Source: Cereibacter changlensis JA139 (lineage in GTDB: Bacteria > Pseudomonadota > Alphaproteobacteria > Rhodobacterales > Rhodobacteraceae). Taken from it: 64,000 bases of DNA. Positions within the stretch are counted from its first letter, which is position 1, and each line of letters begins with the position of its first letter. Both the position numbers and the translations under genes were made by a program. Where the stretch lies: the NCBI RefSeq assembly GCF_003034985.1, contig NZ_PZKG01000008.1, forward strand, positions 1-64,000. Direction: 5' to 3'. Shown piece by piece: positions 27,189 through 35,359 of the stretch. The notes beneath the pieces were generated by a model, which was given only the letters and a program-made list of their open reading frames with translations, searched no databases and had not been told where the DNA came from.

Positions 27189-28103
27189 TCAGTGGTCCTT
27201 GTTCTGGGATTGCTTCAGGTAGCGCGACAGCGCCGCCAGGCGCCGGTCGCGGCTCCGGCTGAGGGAGGGCACCTGCTCGGGGCCGGGCATCGCCTCGGCC
27301 AGGATCCGCGCGGCGCCGGGGGTGAAGGCCTCGCCCCGCGCCGCGCCGTCGGCGAGCCGCGCCATGGTCGGGCCATAGCGCTCGAGGTAATCCGCGACGC
27401 CGCCGGGGGCGTTCAGGTTGATCGTGGCCATCGGCCCCATCAGCGTCCAGCGGCGGCCGAGGCCGTGGCAGATGGTGTCGTCCAGGCCCTGCGGCGTCAC
27501 GATGCCCTGCTCGATCAGCGACAGCGCCTCGGCCAGGACGACCGCCTGCAGCCTATTCAGCACGAAGCCGTCGATCTCGCGCGTCATGCGCACCGGCACC
27601 TGCGCCACGTCGCGCATCAGCGCCTCTGCGCGGTCCATGATCTCGGGGCGGGTGTCGGGCGAGGGGCACAGCTCCACCACCGGCACCACATGCGGCGGGT
27701 TGACAGGATGGGCGACCAGGATGCGCCCCCGACCGGCCAGATCGCCGGCGAAGCTCGAGGCGACGAGGGCGGAACTGGACGAGGCCAGGATCGTCTCCGG
27801 CGCCGCGACCCTGTCCATCCGGGCGTAGAGGTCGCGCTTCACCGCGATCTGCTCGGGCCCGTTCTCCTGCACCCATTCGGCGCCGGCCAGGGCTTCCTCC
27901 AGAGTGTCGAGCACCCGGAACCGGGACAGCGCCCCCGGGTCATCGCCGCTGATGCGGCAGGTCTCGGCCAAAAGGTCGGGCAGCGCCGCCCGGACCTCCG
28001 GAATGGGATCCCACAGCTGCAGGTCGCAGCCGGCGCGGGCGAAGACGATGGTCCAGGCCCGGCCGATGAGGCCGCAGCCGATCACGGCGATGGTTCTTGT
28101 CAT
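27189..28103 (-). CDS. 3-hydroxyacyl-CoA dehydrogenase-type enzyme (L-carnitine/L-gulonate dehydrogenase group)
   Basis: 304 residues. NAD-binding GCGLIGRAW at 9-17 followed by the acidic LWDPI; NGPEQIAVK; catalytic region SSSSALVASS and AHPVNPPHVVPVVELCP with the catalytic His; C-terminal helical dimer domain. The length and the HPVNPPHVVPLVE block are typical of the lambda-crystallin/carnitine dehydrogenase group, which oxidises free 3-hydroxy acids rather than CoA esters. It would form the beta-keto acid for the BKACE encoded just downstream. No thioesterase domain is fused at the C-terminus, unlike many carnitine dehydrogenases. Confidence 0.83.
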   Translation of the reverse strand: MTRTIAVIGCGLIGRAWTIVFARAGCDLQLWDPIPEVRAALPDLLAETCRISGDDPGALSRFRVLDTLEEALAGAEWVQENGPEQIAVKRDLYARMDRVAAPETILASSSSALVASSFAGDLAGRGRILVAHPVNPPHVVPVVELCPSPDTRPEIMDRAEALMRDVAQVPVRMTREIDGFVLNRLQAVVLAEALSLIEQGIVTPQGLDDTICHGLGRRWTLMGPMATINLNAPGGVADYLERYGPTMARLADGAARGEAFTPGAARILAEAMPGPEQVPSLSRSRDRRLAALSRYLKQSQNKDH

Positions 28104-28125
28104 CTGGCGGTCTTCCTCCTGAAGC

Positions 28126-28851
28126 TCAGGCCGAGCGGGCGGTTTGTTGCAGGGTTGCGGTCAGGTCGTCGGCGGCGTCGCCGATGTCGCGGATGATCGC
28201 CGCGCGCAGCGCCTGGCCGTCGCCCTTGCGCAGCGCCTCCATGGCGGCGTCGTGGCTGGCCATCGAGCGCTGGAAGTGCAGGGGCGCGTTGACGGCGGTG
28301 CGGATCAGCGGCCCGACCCGCAGCCACATCCCCGAGATCATCCCCATCAGCACCGGCCGTCCCGCCGCTTCGTAGATCAGCGAGTGGAAACGCCAGTTGT
28401 TCTCCAGATACATGTCGGCGTCGCCCGCATCGGCGGCGCGCTGCATCAGCTGGCAGGCATTGTCGATCAGCCGCAGGCGGGAGCTGCGCATCCCGGCGAT
28501 CGCCAGGGTCGCGGCGAAGCCCTCCAGGTTGAACCGGATGTCGCGGATGTCCTCCAGCTCGGCGGCGGTCAGGACCGGGACGCGCAGCACCCGGTTGCCG
28601 CCGAACACCTCGAGCCCGCCGTCGCTTTCCAGCTGGCGCAGCGCCTCGCGCACCGGGGTGACGCTGGTGCCCATGACGGCGGCGGCGCGGCGCAGGCTGA
28701 TCTCCTCGCCCGGGCGGAAATAGCCGCTGATCAGCGCCTCGCGCAGCGTGGCGTAGATCTGCGCCTGGGTGGTCTGGCCCTCCCGCAGCGCCAGCGGCCC
28801 CAGCCGCGACCACCCGTCCTGCACTGCCGGCGAGCCCATCTTTTCGCCCAT
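28126..28851 (-). CDS. GntR-family (FadR/FCD) transcriptional regulator
   Basis: 241 residues. N-terminal winged HTH at about 22-88 with YATLREALISGYFRPGEEIS and GTSVTPVREALRQLE, the classic GntR signature; C-terminal helical FCD effector domain with the metal-site histidine region (NWRFHSLIYEAAGR, ASHDAAMEAL). It is first in an operon with the dehydrogenase and BKACE and divergent from the TRAP transporter genes. Two matching palindromes in the intergenic region are the likely binding sites, one only two bases upstream of its own start codon, so autoregulation is likely. Confidence 0.88.
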   Translation of the reverse strand: MGEKMGSPAVQDGWSRLGPLALREGQTTQAQIYATLREALISGYFRPGEEISLRRAAAVMGTSVTPVREALRQLESDGGLEVFGGNRVLRVPVLTAAELEDIRDIRFNLEGFAATLAIAGMRSSRLRLIDNACQLMQRAADAGDADMYLENNWRFHSLIYEAAGRPVLMGMISGMWLRVGPLIRTAVNAPLHFQRSMASHDAAMEALRKGDGQALRAAIIRDIGDAADDLTATLQQTARSA

Positions 28852-28852
28852 T

Positions 28853-28866
28853 CCGTGATCTCACTT
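28853..28866. promoter_or_regulatory. Candidate GntR operator, copy A
   Basis: CCGTGATCTCACTT contains the palindrome GTGA-N2-TCAC (28855-28864). It lies immediately upstream of the GntR start codon. It is the inverted copy of the site at 28967-28980, with 13 of 14 bases identical after reverse complement. Confidence 0.55.
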
Positions 28867-28966
28867 TACTGCAACAGAACCCAAGGATGTCGCCTCCGCC
28901 CGGTTCTGTCCAGCAAATAAGCTGAAAATTAAAAGGTTGACGATTCCCCGATCAGCGACTTAGCTG

Positions 28967-28980
28967 AAGTGAGGTCACGG
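28967..28980. promoter_or_regulatory. Candidate GntR operator, copy B
   Basis: AAGTGAGGTCACGG contains GTGA-N2-TCAC (28969-28978). A TTGACG at 28937-28942 could be the -35 element of the TRAP operon promoter, which would put this site at or just past the transcription start, where a bound repressor would block initiation. A separate inverted pair ACAGAACC (28874-28881) / GGTTCTGT (28902-28909) also lies between the two operators. Confidence 0.55.
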
Positions 28981-29044
28981 TTCGGACCACGCCTGCGGCC
29001 GATGGAGGTCGGGCAGCGGGTGGTTTCACAGGGAGGAAAACAGG

Positions 29045-30028
29045 ATGCTTGATTTCACCAAGGTCATGTCGGCAGCCGTTCTGGCGGCGACGACGGCAGG
29101 GGCGGCGATGGCCCAGGAAAGCCGAACATTCGAGGTCAGCCTGCCGCTGGGCCCGGAATCGCATCAGGCCGTGGGGGTGCACAAGTTCGGAGAGGAGCTC
29201 GAGCGCCTGTCCGAGGGTCGCCTGACGATCCGCCCGCAGTATGACAACGCTCTCGGCGCCGAGCGCGAGGTGGTCGAGGGCATGGGCTTCGGCCTGATCG
29301 ACATGGGCATCACCTCGACCGGGCCGATGGGCGGCTTCGTGAACGACTTCCTGCTGTTCGATCTTCCCTACATCTTCACCACGCCCGAGGCGGCCTACGG
29401 CTTCCTCGACGGTGAGCACGGCGACGCGCTGGCCGCCAAGCTCGAGTCCGAGGCGGGGGTCAAGATCCTCGGCTGGATGGAGAACGGCTTCCGGCACAAC
29501 ACCAACAACGTCCGCCCGCTGAACGGCCCTGAGGATCTGGCCGGCATCCGTCACCGCACCCAGGAAAGCCGCGTGCAGGTCGACACCTGGACCGCGCTGG
29601 GGGCCAATGCCTCGCCGATGGCCTGGACCGAGGTCTTCACCGCGCTGCAGCAGGGCGTGATGGACAGCCAGGAAAACCCGGTGCCGACCATCTACGACGT
29701 CAAGTTCTACGACGTGCAGCGTTATCTGAACCTCACCAAGCACGTCTACTCGCCCGCGCCGCTGATGATGGGCGCGCAGCTGTTCAACTCGCTGTCGCCC
29801 GAGGATCAGGCGCTGGTGATGGAGGCCGCGGCCATCGCCGTTCCGGTGCAGCGCGAGGCTTCGCAGCGGATGGAGCAGGAGCTGATCGACGAGCTGGAGC
29901 GGCTCGGCATGACCGTCACCCGCCCCGATCTGGAGCCGTTCCGCGAGCGCGTGCAGCCGGTGATCGAGCAGTGGAAAGACACCGTCGGCGCCGAGCTGGT
30001 CGAGGCCGCGCAGGCCAGCGGGTCCTGA
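29045..30028 (+). CDS. TRAP transporter substrate-binding protein (DctP family)
   Basis: 327 residues. Sec signal peptide ending about AAMAQ (residues 1-24), then a DctP fold: GLIDMGITSTGPMG, LPYIF, the conserved IRHRTQES block holding the arginine that binds the substrate carboxylate or similar anion, and QENPVPTIY. It captures an organic anion in the periplasm for the DctQM channel. GGGAGGAAAACAGG precedes the ATG. It is divergent from the GntR gene. Confidence 0.9.
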   Translation: MLDFTKVMSAAVLAATTAGAAMAQESRTFEVSLPLGPESHQAVGVHKFGEELERLSEGRLTIRPQYDNALGAEREVVEGMGFGLIDMGITSTGPMGGFVNDFLLFDLPYIFTTPEAAYGFLDGEHGDALAAKLESEAGVKILGWMENGFRHNTNNVRPLNGPEDLAGIRHRTQESRVQVDTWTALGANASPMAWTEVFTALQQGVMDSQENPVPTIYDVKFYDVQRYLNLTKHVYSPAPLMMGAQLFNSLSPEDQALVMEAAAIAVPVQREASQRMEQELIDELERLGMTVTRPDLEPFRERVQPVIEQWKDTVGAELVEAAQASGS

Positions 30029-30037
30029 CGCGCCACG

Positions 30038-30061
30038 GCGGGCGGCGACCATGCCGCCCGC
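30038..30061 (+). other. RNA hairpin after the DctP gene
   Basis: GCGGGCGGC (30038-30046) pairs perfectly with GCCGCCCGC (30053-30061), loop GACCAT. It starts ten bases after the DctP stop and ends before the DctQ ribosome-binding site. Such hairpins after a binding-protein gene usually raise the binding protein to channel ratio. Confidence 0.55.
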
Positions 30062-30085
30062 GACCAATCCAAGGGGGGACAAGCG

Positions 30086-30586
30086 ATGCAGGCTGTGCTT
30101 TCCGCGCTGGTGCGCGGGGTTGACGGGGTCAACTGGCTGATCGGCTGGCTGATGGCGGCGCTGATGGCCGTCATGACGGTGCTGATCAGCTGGCAGGTCT
30201 TCGCCCGCTACGTCATGGGCGACTCGCTGACCTTCTCCGAGGAGGTGGCGCGGTTCTCGACGGTATGGCTGACCATGCTCGGCGCCGCCTATGCCTATCG
30301 CTACGGCGCGCTGATCGCGGTCGAGCTGTTGGCCGGGCTCCTTGGCCGGCGCATGGCGATCGTCCTCAAGATCGTGGTGGCGCTCGCCTCCGCCGCCTTC
30401 GCCCTCATCCTGCTGCGTCATGGCCTCGCCATCACCGAGCGCGTCCTGCCGCAGACCGCGCCGAGCACCCGCGTCTCCATGGCCTGGCTCTATGCCGCGA
30501 TGCCGGCGGGCGCCGCGATGATCCTCCTGAACGCGCTGGCGGTGATCGCCGACAGCCTGCGTCCGCAACCCGAGGCCCAGCCATGA
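30086..30586 (+). CDS. TRAP transporter small permease (DctQ)
   Basis: 166 residues with four membrane segments, as the family requires (about 15-40, 55-75, 90-115, 130-155). WQVFARYVMGDSLTFSEEVARFSTVWLTMLG is represented by the short blocks WQVFARYV and FSEEVARF, the DctQ signature. Its stop overlaps the start of the DctM gene (ATGA). GGGGGGAC precedes the ATG. Confidence 0.88.
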   Translation: MQAVLSALVRGVDGVNWLIGWLMAALMAVMTVLISWQVFARYVMGDSLTFSEEVARFSTVWLTMLGAAYAYRYGALIAVELLAGLLGRRMAIVLKIVVALASAAFALILLRHGLAITERVLPQTAPSTRVSMAWLYAAMPAGAAMILLNALAVIADSLRPQPEAQP

Positions 30587-31851
30587 CCGCAATCCTGTTC
30601 GGCGTCCTCCTGGTCCTGCTGTTCGCGGGCGTGCCGGTGGCCTTCGCCCTGGGCCTGGCGGCGATCGTCACCATCTGGCAGGGCGAGCTGATGCCCATGC
30701 TGATCGTCCCGCAGGAGATGATCCGCTCGATCAACTCCTTCCCGCTGCTGGCGATCCCGTTCTTCATCCTGGCGGGCAACCTGATGCAGGCCGGCGGCAT
30801 CTCGGAGCGGCTGGTGCTGTTCTCGCGCACGCTGGTTGGCAGCATGACCGGCGGTCTCGCCATGGTCGCCATCGTGACCTCGGCCTTCTTCGCGGCGATC
30901 TCGGGCTCGGGCGCCGCGACGACGGCGGCGGTCGGCGCCATCCTCATTCCCGCCATGGTGGCGCAGGGCTACAGCCCGGCCTATGCGGCGGCCAACCAGG
31001 CGGCGTCCGGCGCGCTCGGCGTCATCATCCCGCCCAGCATCCCGCTGATCCTCTTCGCGATCTCGGCCAACCAGTCGGTCGGCGACATGTTTGCGGCGGG
31101 CTTCCTGCCCGGCTTCGTCGTGGTCGGCGGCCTGCTGGTCTTCGCCTGGCTGCACGCGCTGCGCCACCCGGTCGACCATGACGAGCCGTCCAGCCTCGGG
31201 GACATCCTGCGCGCCGGGCGCAAGGCGATCCTCGCCCTGCTGATGCCGGGCCTGATCCTCGGCGGCATCTACGGCGGCATCGTCACCCCGACCGAGGCCG
31301 CGGTGATCGCCGTCGTCTATTCGCTGATCGTCGGCGTGGTGATCTACCGCGAGCTGCCGCTGCGCGCCCTGCCGGCCATCCTGCGCGATTCCGCCATCAC
31401 CTCGGCGGTGGTGCTCAGCATCATCGCCACGGCGGGGCTCTATGGCCGCATCATCCTGACGCTGCAGGTGCCCGCCGTGATCTCGGAGTTCGTTATCGGC
31501 GCGATCGACAGCGCCTGGCTGTTCATCATCCTGGTGAACGTCCTGCTGCTCTTCGTCGGCATGTTCCTCGAGGCGGCGGCGGCCATCCTGATCTTCACGC
31601 CGATCCTGCTGCCCATCGCGCTGAGCTTCGGCATCCACCCCGTCCACTTCGGCATCATCATGGTGGTCAACCTGGCGATGGGCATGTTCACCCCGCCGGT
31701 CGGTCTGAACCTGTTCATCGCCTCGGCCCTGTCGCGCACCAGCATCGCCCGGCTGTCGATCGCCGTGCTGCCTTTCGTGGCGCTGATGCTGGTCCTGCTG
31801 ATGATCATCAGCTTCGTGCCGTGGCTGTCCTTGGCGCTGACCGGCCGTTGA
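30583..31851 (+). CDS. TRAP transporter large permease (DctM)
   Basis: 422 residues from the ATG at 30583 with about twelve membrane segments. Conserved DctM blocks are visible: IPFFILAGNLM, SGSGAATTAAVGA, IIPPSIPLILFA, GGIYGGIVTPTEAA and MGMFTPPVGLNLF. This is the sodium-driven channel subunit. Neighbours on both sides belong to the same operon. Confidence 0.92.
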   Translation: MTAILFGVLLVLLFAGVPVAFALGLAAIVTIWQGELMPMLIVPQEMIRSINSFPLLAIPFFILAGNLMQAGGISERLVLFSRTLVGSMTGGLAMVAIVTSAFFAAISGSGAATTAAVGAILIPAMVAQGYSPAYAAANQAASGALGVIIPPSIPLILFAISANQSVGDMFAAGFLPGFVVVGGLLVFAWLHALRHPVDHDEPSSLGDILRAGRKAILALLMPGLILGGIYGGIVTPTEAAVIAVVYSLIVGVVIYRELPLRALPAILRDSAITSAVVLSIIATAGLYGRIILTLQVPAVISEFVIGAIDSAWLFIILVNVLLLFVGMFLEAAAAILIFTPILLPIALSFGIHPVHFGIIMVVNLAMGMFTPPVGLNLFIASALSRTSIARLSIAVLPFVALMLVLLMIISFVPWLSLALTGR

Positions 31852-31873
31852 CCCTGACGAAAAGGAATACCTG

Positions 31874-32641
31874 ATGGATCTGCAACTCGCCGGAGCGCGC
31901 GTCATCGTCACCGCCGGGGCAGGGGGCATCGGCCGCGCCATCGTCGACGCCTTCCTCGAGGCCGGCGCCACGGTGGCCACCTGCGATATCGACGGCGAGG
32001 CGCTGGCCTCGCTGCCGCCCGGGGTGGCTTCCGAGGTCGTCGATGTCGCCGACCACGCGGCGCTCGGCGGCTTCGTGGAGGGCATGGCCCGGCGGATGGG
32101 TGGGCTCGACTGCCTCGTCAACAACGCCGGCATCGCCGGTCCGACCGGCCGGATCGAGGAGCTGGACGTGGCCGACATCGAGCGCTGCCTGTCGGTCTGC
32201 CTGACCAGCCAGTTCGTCACCATCGGCCGCGCCGTGCCCTTCCTGCGCGACAGCGGCAATGCCTCGATCGCCAACATCTCGTCGCTGGCGGGACGGCTGG
32301 GCTTCCGGCTGCGCAGCCCCTATGCCGCCGCGAAATGGGGTGTGGTGGGGTTGACGAAATCCATGGCGATCGAGCTCGGGCCCGACCGCATCCGGGTGAA
32401 CGCCGTCCTGCCGGGGCTGGTGGCGGGCGACCGGCAGCGCCGCGTGCTCGAAGCGCGGGCCCAGGCGCGCGGCATCAGCTTCGCCCAGGCCGAGACCGAG
32501 GCCTTCTCCTACACCTCGATCCGCGACTACGTGACCCCGCAGCAGATCGCGGACCAGATCCTGTTCCTCGCCAGCCCGCGCGGGCGCACCATCTCGGGCC
32601 AGGCGCTTTCCGTCTGCGGCGACACCGGGATGCTGGGGTGA
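31874..32641 (+). CDS. Short-chain dehydrogenase/reductase (TRAP/diol cassette, SDR 1)
   Basis: 255 residues. The cofactor loop is TAGAGGIG at about 13-20, with CDID after beta-2 suggesting NAD. NNAG, SS and YAAAK supply the classical SDR motifs. The segment between about 195 and 230, rich in Gln and Arg, is typical of several Rhodobacteraceae SDRs found beside HpsN-like enzymes. It could act as an epimerising or hydroxyl-oxidising dehydrogenase like HpsO/HpsP. Starts 22 bases after the DctM stop with AAAGGAA. Confidence 0.82.
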   Translation: MDLQLAGARVIVTAGAGGIGRAIVDAFLEAGATVATCDIDGEALASLPPGVASEVVDVADHAALGGFVEGMARRMGGLDCLVNNAGIAGPTGRIEELDVADIERCLSVCLTSQFVTIGRAVPFLRDSGNASIANISSLAGRLGFRLRSPYAAAKWGVVGLTKSMAIELGPDRIRVNAVLPGLVAGDRQRRVLEARAQARGISFAQAETEAFSYTSIRDYVTPQQIADQILFLASPRGRTISGQALSVCGDTGMLG

Positions 32642-32696
32642 CGCTACGCCCGCCCCATCGCCCTCCCGCGACCCAGTTTCCCCAGAAGGAGTATCC

Positions 32697-34007
32697 ATGT
32701 CCGTCCAGCACCTGAAGACCGGCATGCCCGCCTCTGCCCGCTCCGACGTCGACGCCGAGGTCCGCGGCAGCGTCGAGCGCGCCCTGGCCGAGATCGAGGC
32801 GCGCGGCGACGCGGCCGTGCGCGAGATGGCCGCCCGCTTCGACAACTACACAACCGACAGCTTCCGCCTGTCGGAAGACGAGATCCAGGCGCTGATCGCC
32901 CGCGTGGCGCCGCGCGACCTGGAGGACATCCGCTTCGCCCAGGCCCAGGTCCGCCGCTTCGCAGAAGCGCAGCGCGCCTCGATGCAGGACATCGAGATCG
33001 AGACGCTGCCGGGCGTGATCCTCGGCCATCGCAACCTGCCGGTCCAGTCGGTGGGCTGCTACGTGCCCGGCGGCAAGTTCCCGATGGTCGCCTCGGCGCA
33101 TATGTCGGTGCTGACGGCGGAGGTCGCCGGCGTGCCGCGCATCATCGCCGCCACCCCGCCGTTCCGCGGCGAGCCGAACCCCGCGGTGATCGCGGCGATC
33201 CACATGGCGGGCGCGCACGAGATCTACGTCCTCGGCGGCATCCAGGCCGTCGGGGCGATGGCGCTCGGCACCGAGACGATCAGCCCGGTCGACATGCTGG
33301 TCGGCCCCGGCAACGCCTTCGTCGCCGAGGCCAAGCGGCAGCTCTACGGGCGGGTCGGCATCGACCTCTTCGCAGGCCCCACCGAGACGATGGTGATCGC
33401 CGACGACACCGTCGACGCCGAGCTCTGCGCTACCGACCTGCTGGGCCAGGCCGAGCACGGCTACAACTCCCCGGCGGTGCTCGTCACCAACAGCCGCGCC
33501 CTCGCCGAGGGAACGCTGGCCGAGATCGAGCGCCTGCTGCGGATCCTGCCCACCGCCGAGACGGCGCGGCGCAGCTGGGAGGATTACGGCGAGGTGATCC
33601 TCTGCGACACGCATGACGAGATGCTGGCGGTCGCCAACGACATCGCCAGCGAGCATATGCAGGTGATGACCGACCGGGACGACTGGTATCTGCAGAACAT
33701 GCACTCCTACGGCGCGCTGTTCCTCGGGGCGCGGACCAATGTCGCCAATGGCGACAAGGTGATCGGCACCAACCACACGCTGCCGACGAAGCGGGCCGGG
33801 CGCTACACCGGCGGGCTCTGGGTCGGCAAGTTCCTCAAGACCCACAGCTACCAGCGGATCACCACGGACGAGGCCGCGGCCTCGATCGGCGCCTATGGTT
33901 CGCGCCTGTGCCTGCTGGAAGGCTTCGTCGGCCATGCCGAGCAATGCAACATCCGGGTGCGCCGCTACGGCGGGCGCAACCTGCCATACGGAGGGGCGGC
34001 GGAATGA
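32697..34007 (+). CDS. HpsN/histidinol-dehydrogenase family dehydrogenase
   Basis: 436 residues, the length of HisD proteins. Motifs match the zinc-dependent family: [47 protein letters not shown] (zinc ligands Gln and His), ASEHMQV (the catalytic Glu-His pair) and FVGHAEQ with the last zinc ligand. The enzyme oxidises an alcohol in two NAD-dependent steps to the carboxylate. The catabolic setting, next to TRAP genes and flanked by SDRs, is that of HpsN (dihydroxypropanesulfonate 3-dehydrogenase), not of histidine biosynthesis. Substrate is open. EGAYVP-to-VGCYVP variation and AGGAG before the ATG noted. Confidence 0.84.
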   Translation: MSVQHLKTGMPASARSDVDAEVRGSVERALAEIEARGDAAVREMAARFDNYTTDSFRLSEDEIQALIARVAPRDLEDIRFAQAQVRRFAEAQRASMQDIEIETLPGVILGHRNLPVQSVGCYVPGGKFPMVASAHMSVLTAEVAGVPRIIAATPPFRGEPNPAVIAAIHMAGAHEIYVLGGIQAVGAMALGTETISPVDMLVGPGNAFVAEAKRQLYGRVGIDLFAGPTETMVIADDTVDAELCATDLLGQAEHGYNSPAVLVTNSRALAEGTLAEIERLLRILPTAETARRSWEDYGEVILCDTHDEMLAVANDIASEHMQVMTDRDDWYLQNMHSYGALFLGARTNVANGDKVIGTNHTLPTKRAGRYTGGLWVGKFLKTHSYQRITTDEAAASIGAYGSRLCLLEGFVGHAEQCNIRVRRYGGRNLPYGGAAE

Positions 34008-34759
34008 GCGACAGTCTGTTCCGGCTCGACGGCAAGCGGGCTCTGGTCACCGGCGCGGGGCGCGGCATCGGCCTCGCGATCGCCCGGGCCTATGCCGAGC
34101 GTGGCGCCGAGGTGACGCTCTGCGCCCGCAGCGCCGACGAGCTGACGGCGGCGGTGGACGAGCTGCGCGGCCGCGGGCTGGCGGCGGAGGCCCTGGTGGC
34201 GGATGTCACCGATATCGCGGGCTTCGCCGCGCAGATCGAGGCGCGCCCGGCCTTCCACGTCCTGGTGAACAACGCCGGCACCAACCGCCCCCGGCCGCTG
34301 TCGGAGATCACCCCGGAGGACTGCGACCTGATCCTGGGGCTGAACCTGCGCGCCGCCATCTTCGTGGTCAAGGCGGTGACCGGCCGGATGCTGGCCGAGG
34401 GCCTTGCCGGGTCGGTCATCAACATGTCCAGCCAGATGGGCCATGTCGGCGCCGCGAACCGCTCGCTCTACTGCGCCTCGAAATGGGGGCTGGAGGGCTT
34501 CACCAAGGCCGCGGCGATCGAGCTCGGCCCGCGCGGCATCCGCGTCAACACGATCTGCCCGACCTTCATCGACACCCCGCTGACGCGACCCTATTTCGCC
34601 GACCCCGCCTTCCGCGACGAGGTGCTCTCCAAGATCAAGCTCGGCCGGCTCGGCGTGGCGGATGACATCATCGGGGCGGCGGTCTTCCTGGCCTCCGACG
34701 CCTCCGCGCTGATGACGGGCAGCGCCCTGATGCTGGACGGGGGCTGGACCGCGGGGTGA
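34004..34759 (+). CDS. Short-chain dehydrogenase/reductase (TRAP/diol cassette, SDR 2)
   Basis: 251 residues from the ATG at 34004, which overlaps the previous stop (ATGA). Motifs [12 protein letters not shown] after beta-2 (suggesting NADP use), NNAG, MSSQ, YCASK and a C-terminal LDGGWTAG. It belongs to the glucose/gluconate-5-dehydrogenase type SDRs. With SDR 1 it could interconvert stereoisomers of a secondary alcohol through a ketone before the HpsN-like enzyme acts. Confidence 0.84.
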   Translation: MSDSLFRLDGKRALVTGAGRGIGLAIARAYAERGAEVTLCARSADELTAAVDELRGRGLAAEALVADVTDIAGFAAQIEARPAFHVLVNNAGTNRPRPLSEITPEDCDLILGLNLRAAIFVVKAVTGRMLAEGLAGSVINMSSQMGHVGAANRSLYCASKWGLEGFTKAAAIELGPRGIRVNTICPTFIDTPLTRPYFADPAFRDEVLSKIKLGRLGVADDIIGAAVFLASDASALMTGSALMLDGGWTAG

Positions 34760-34865
34760 GCGCATCGGCGGCCTCGCCCCGGGGGAAAGCGAGGGGCGCC
34801 CCGAAGGCGAGGACACCCAGCACGCGTCGGCCTCTTTGCCTTTCTTGTTCCGCGCGGGGTCAAGT

Positions 34866-35060
34866 GAGCTGCTGCCCGGCATGTTCGTCCGCACCCGGCT
34901 GGCGCGCGGCGTCGTGCCCGACGCCCTGCTCCTGCCCGAGGATGCCGTCCTGCGCCACTGAGACGGTGCGGGGCAGGTCGTCGTGGTCTCCGATCAGGGC
35001 GAGGCGCGCCGCCGCGACGTAGGCCTCGGCGACCCGATCGGCAACCGCATCATCGATGGC
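34866..35060 (+). pseudogene. Fragment of an RND efflux adaptor (membrane fusion) protein
   Basis: The plus strand reads LLPGMFVRTRLARGVVPDAL, then LLPEDAVLRH and a stop at 34959-34961. In the next frame it continues with DGAGQVVVVSDQGEARRRDV and IGNRIIDGAA. This is the C-terminal beta-barrel/membrane-proximal part of AcrA-like adaptors (GMFVR, VPxxALLVPxxAV, GxxIGNR). It has a frameshift and lacks both ends. Confidence 0.6.
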
Positions 35061-35109
35061 GCTGCGATGCAGGTCATTCCGCGCCGCGCGGATGACGTCG
35101 CCGCAGACC

Positions 35110-35274
35110 TACTTCGCCCGCGAGGGGTTCCGGGTGATCTGCGCCCGCGATGGCTCGACCGGGCTCGCCCATCACCAGCGCCTGCCCCCCGATCTCGTGG
35201 TTCTGGACATCAAGCTGCCGGGGCAGGACGGCTATGAGGTGCTGGCGGCGATCCGGCGGCGGGGCGAGACCCCG
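35110..35274 (+). pseudogene. Fragment of an OmpR-type response regulator
   Basis: Reading YFAREGFRVICARDGSTGL, then PPDLVVLDIKLPGQDGYEVL and AAIRRRGETP is a receiver domain from helix 1 to beta-4, with the phospho-acceptor Asp in VLDIKLPG. The N-terminal acidic pocket and the whole DNA-binding domain are missing. It lies next to the adaptor fragment; response regulator plus RND adaptor suggests a decayed regulated efflux locus. Confidence 0.6.
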
Positions 35275-35359
35275 GGAGGGCGCCGATCTCCCGGGGTTCG
35301 GCATTCTCTGGCGACCTCTGTCGGACGCCGCGACGAAACTGCGCCTGACGGCGCGCGCC

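Noticed and set aside
26255-28103. A standard L-carnitine degradation operon
   Set aside because: Dehydrogenase and BKACE fit, but there is no fused or separate betainyl-CoA thioesterase and the transporter is TRAP-type, not a betaine carrier. Carnitine stays possible but unproven.
32697-34007. Histidine biosynthesis gene hisD
   Set aside because: No other his genes; the position in a TRAP/SDR operon is that of catabolic HpsN-like enzymes.
29045-34759. A complete dihydroxypropanesulfonate (hps) pathway
   Set aside because: TRAP genes, HpsN-like enzyme and SDRs fit, but no sulfolyase, sulfoacetaldehyde or sulfolactate genes are near, and BKACE does not belong to that pathway.
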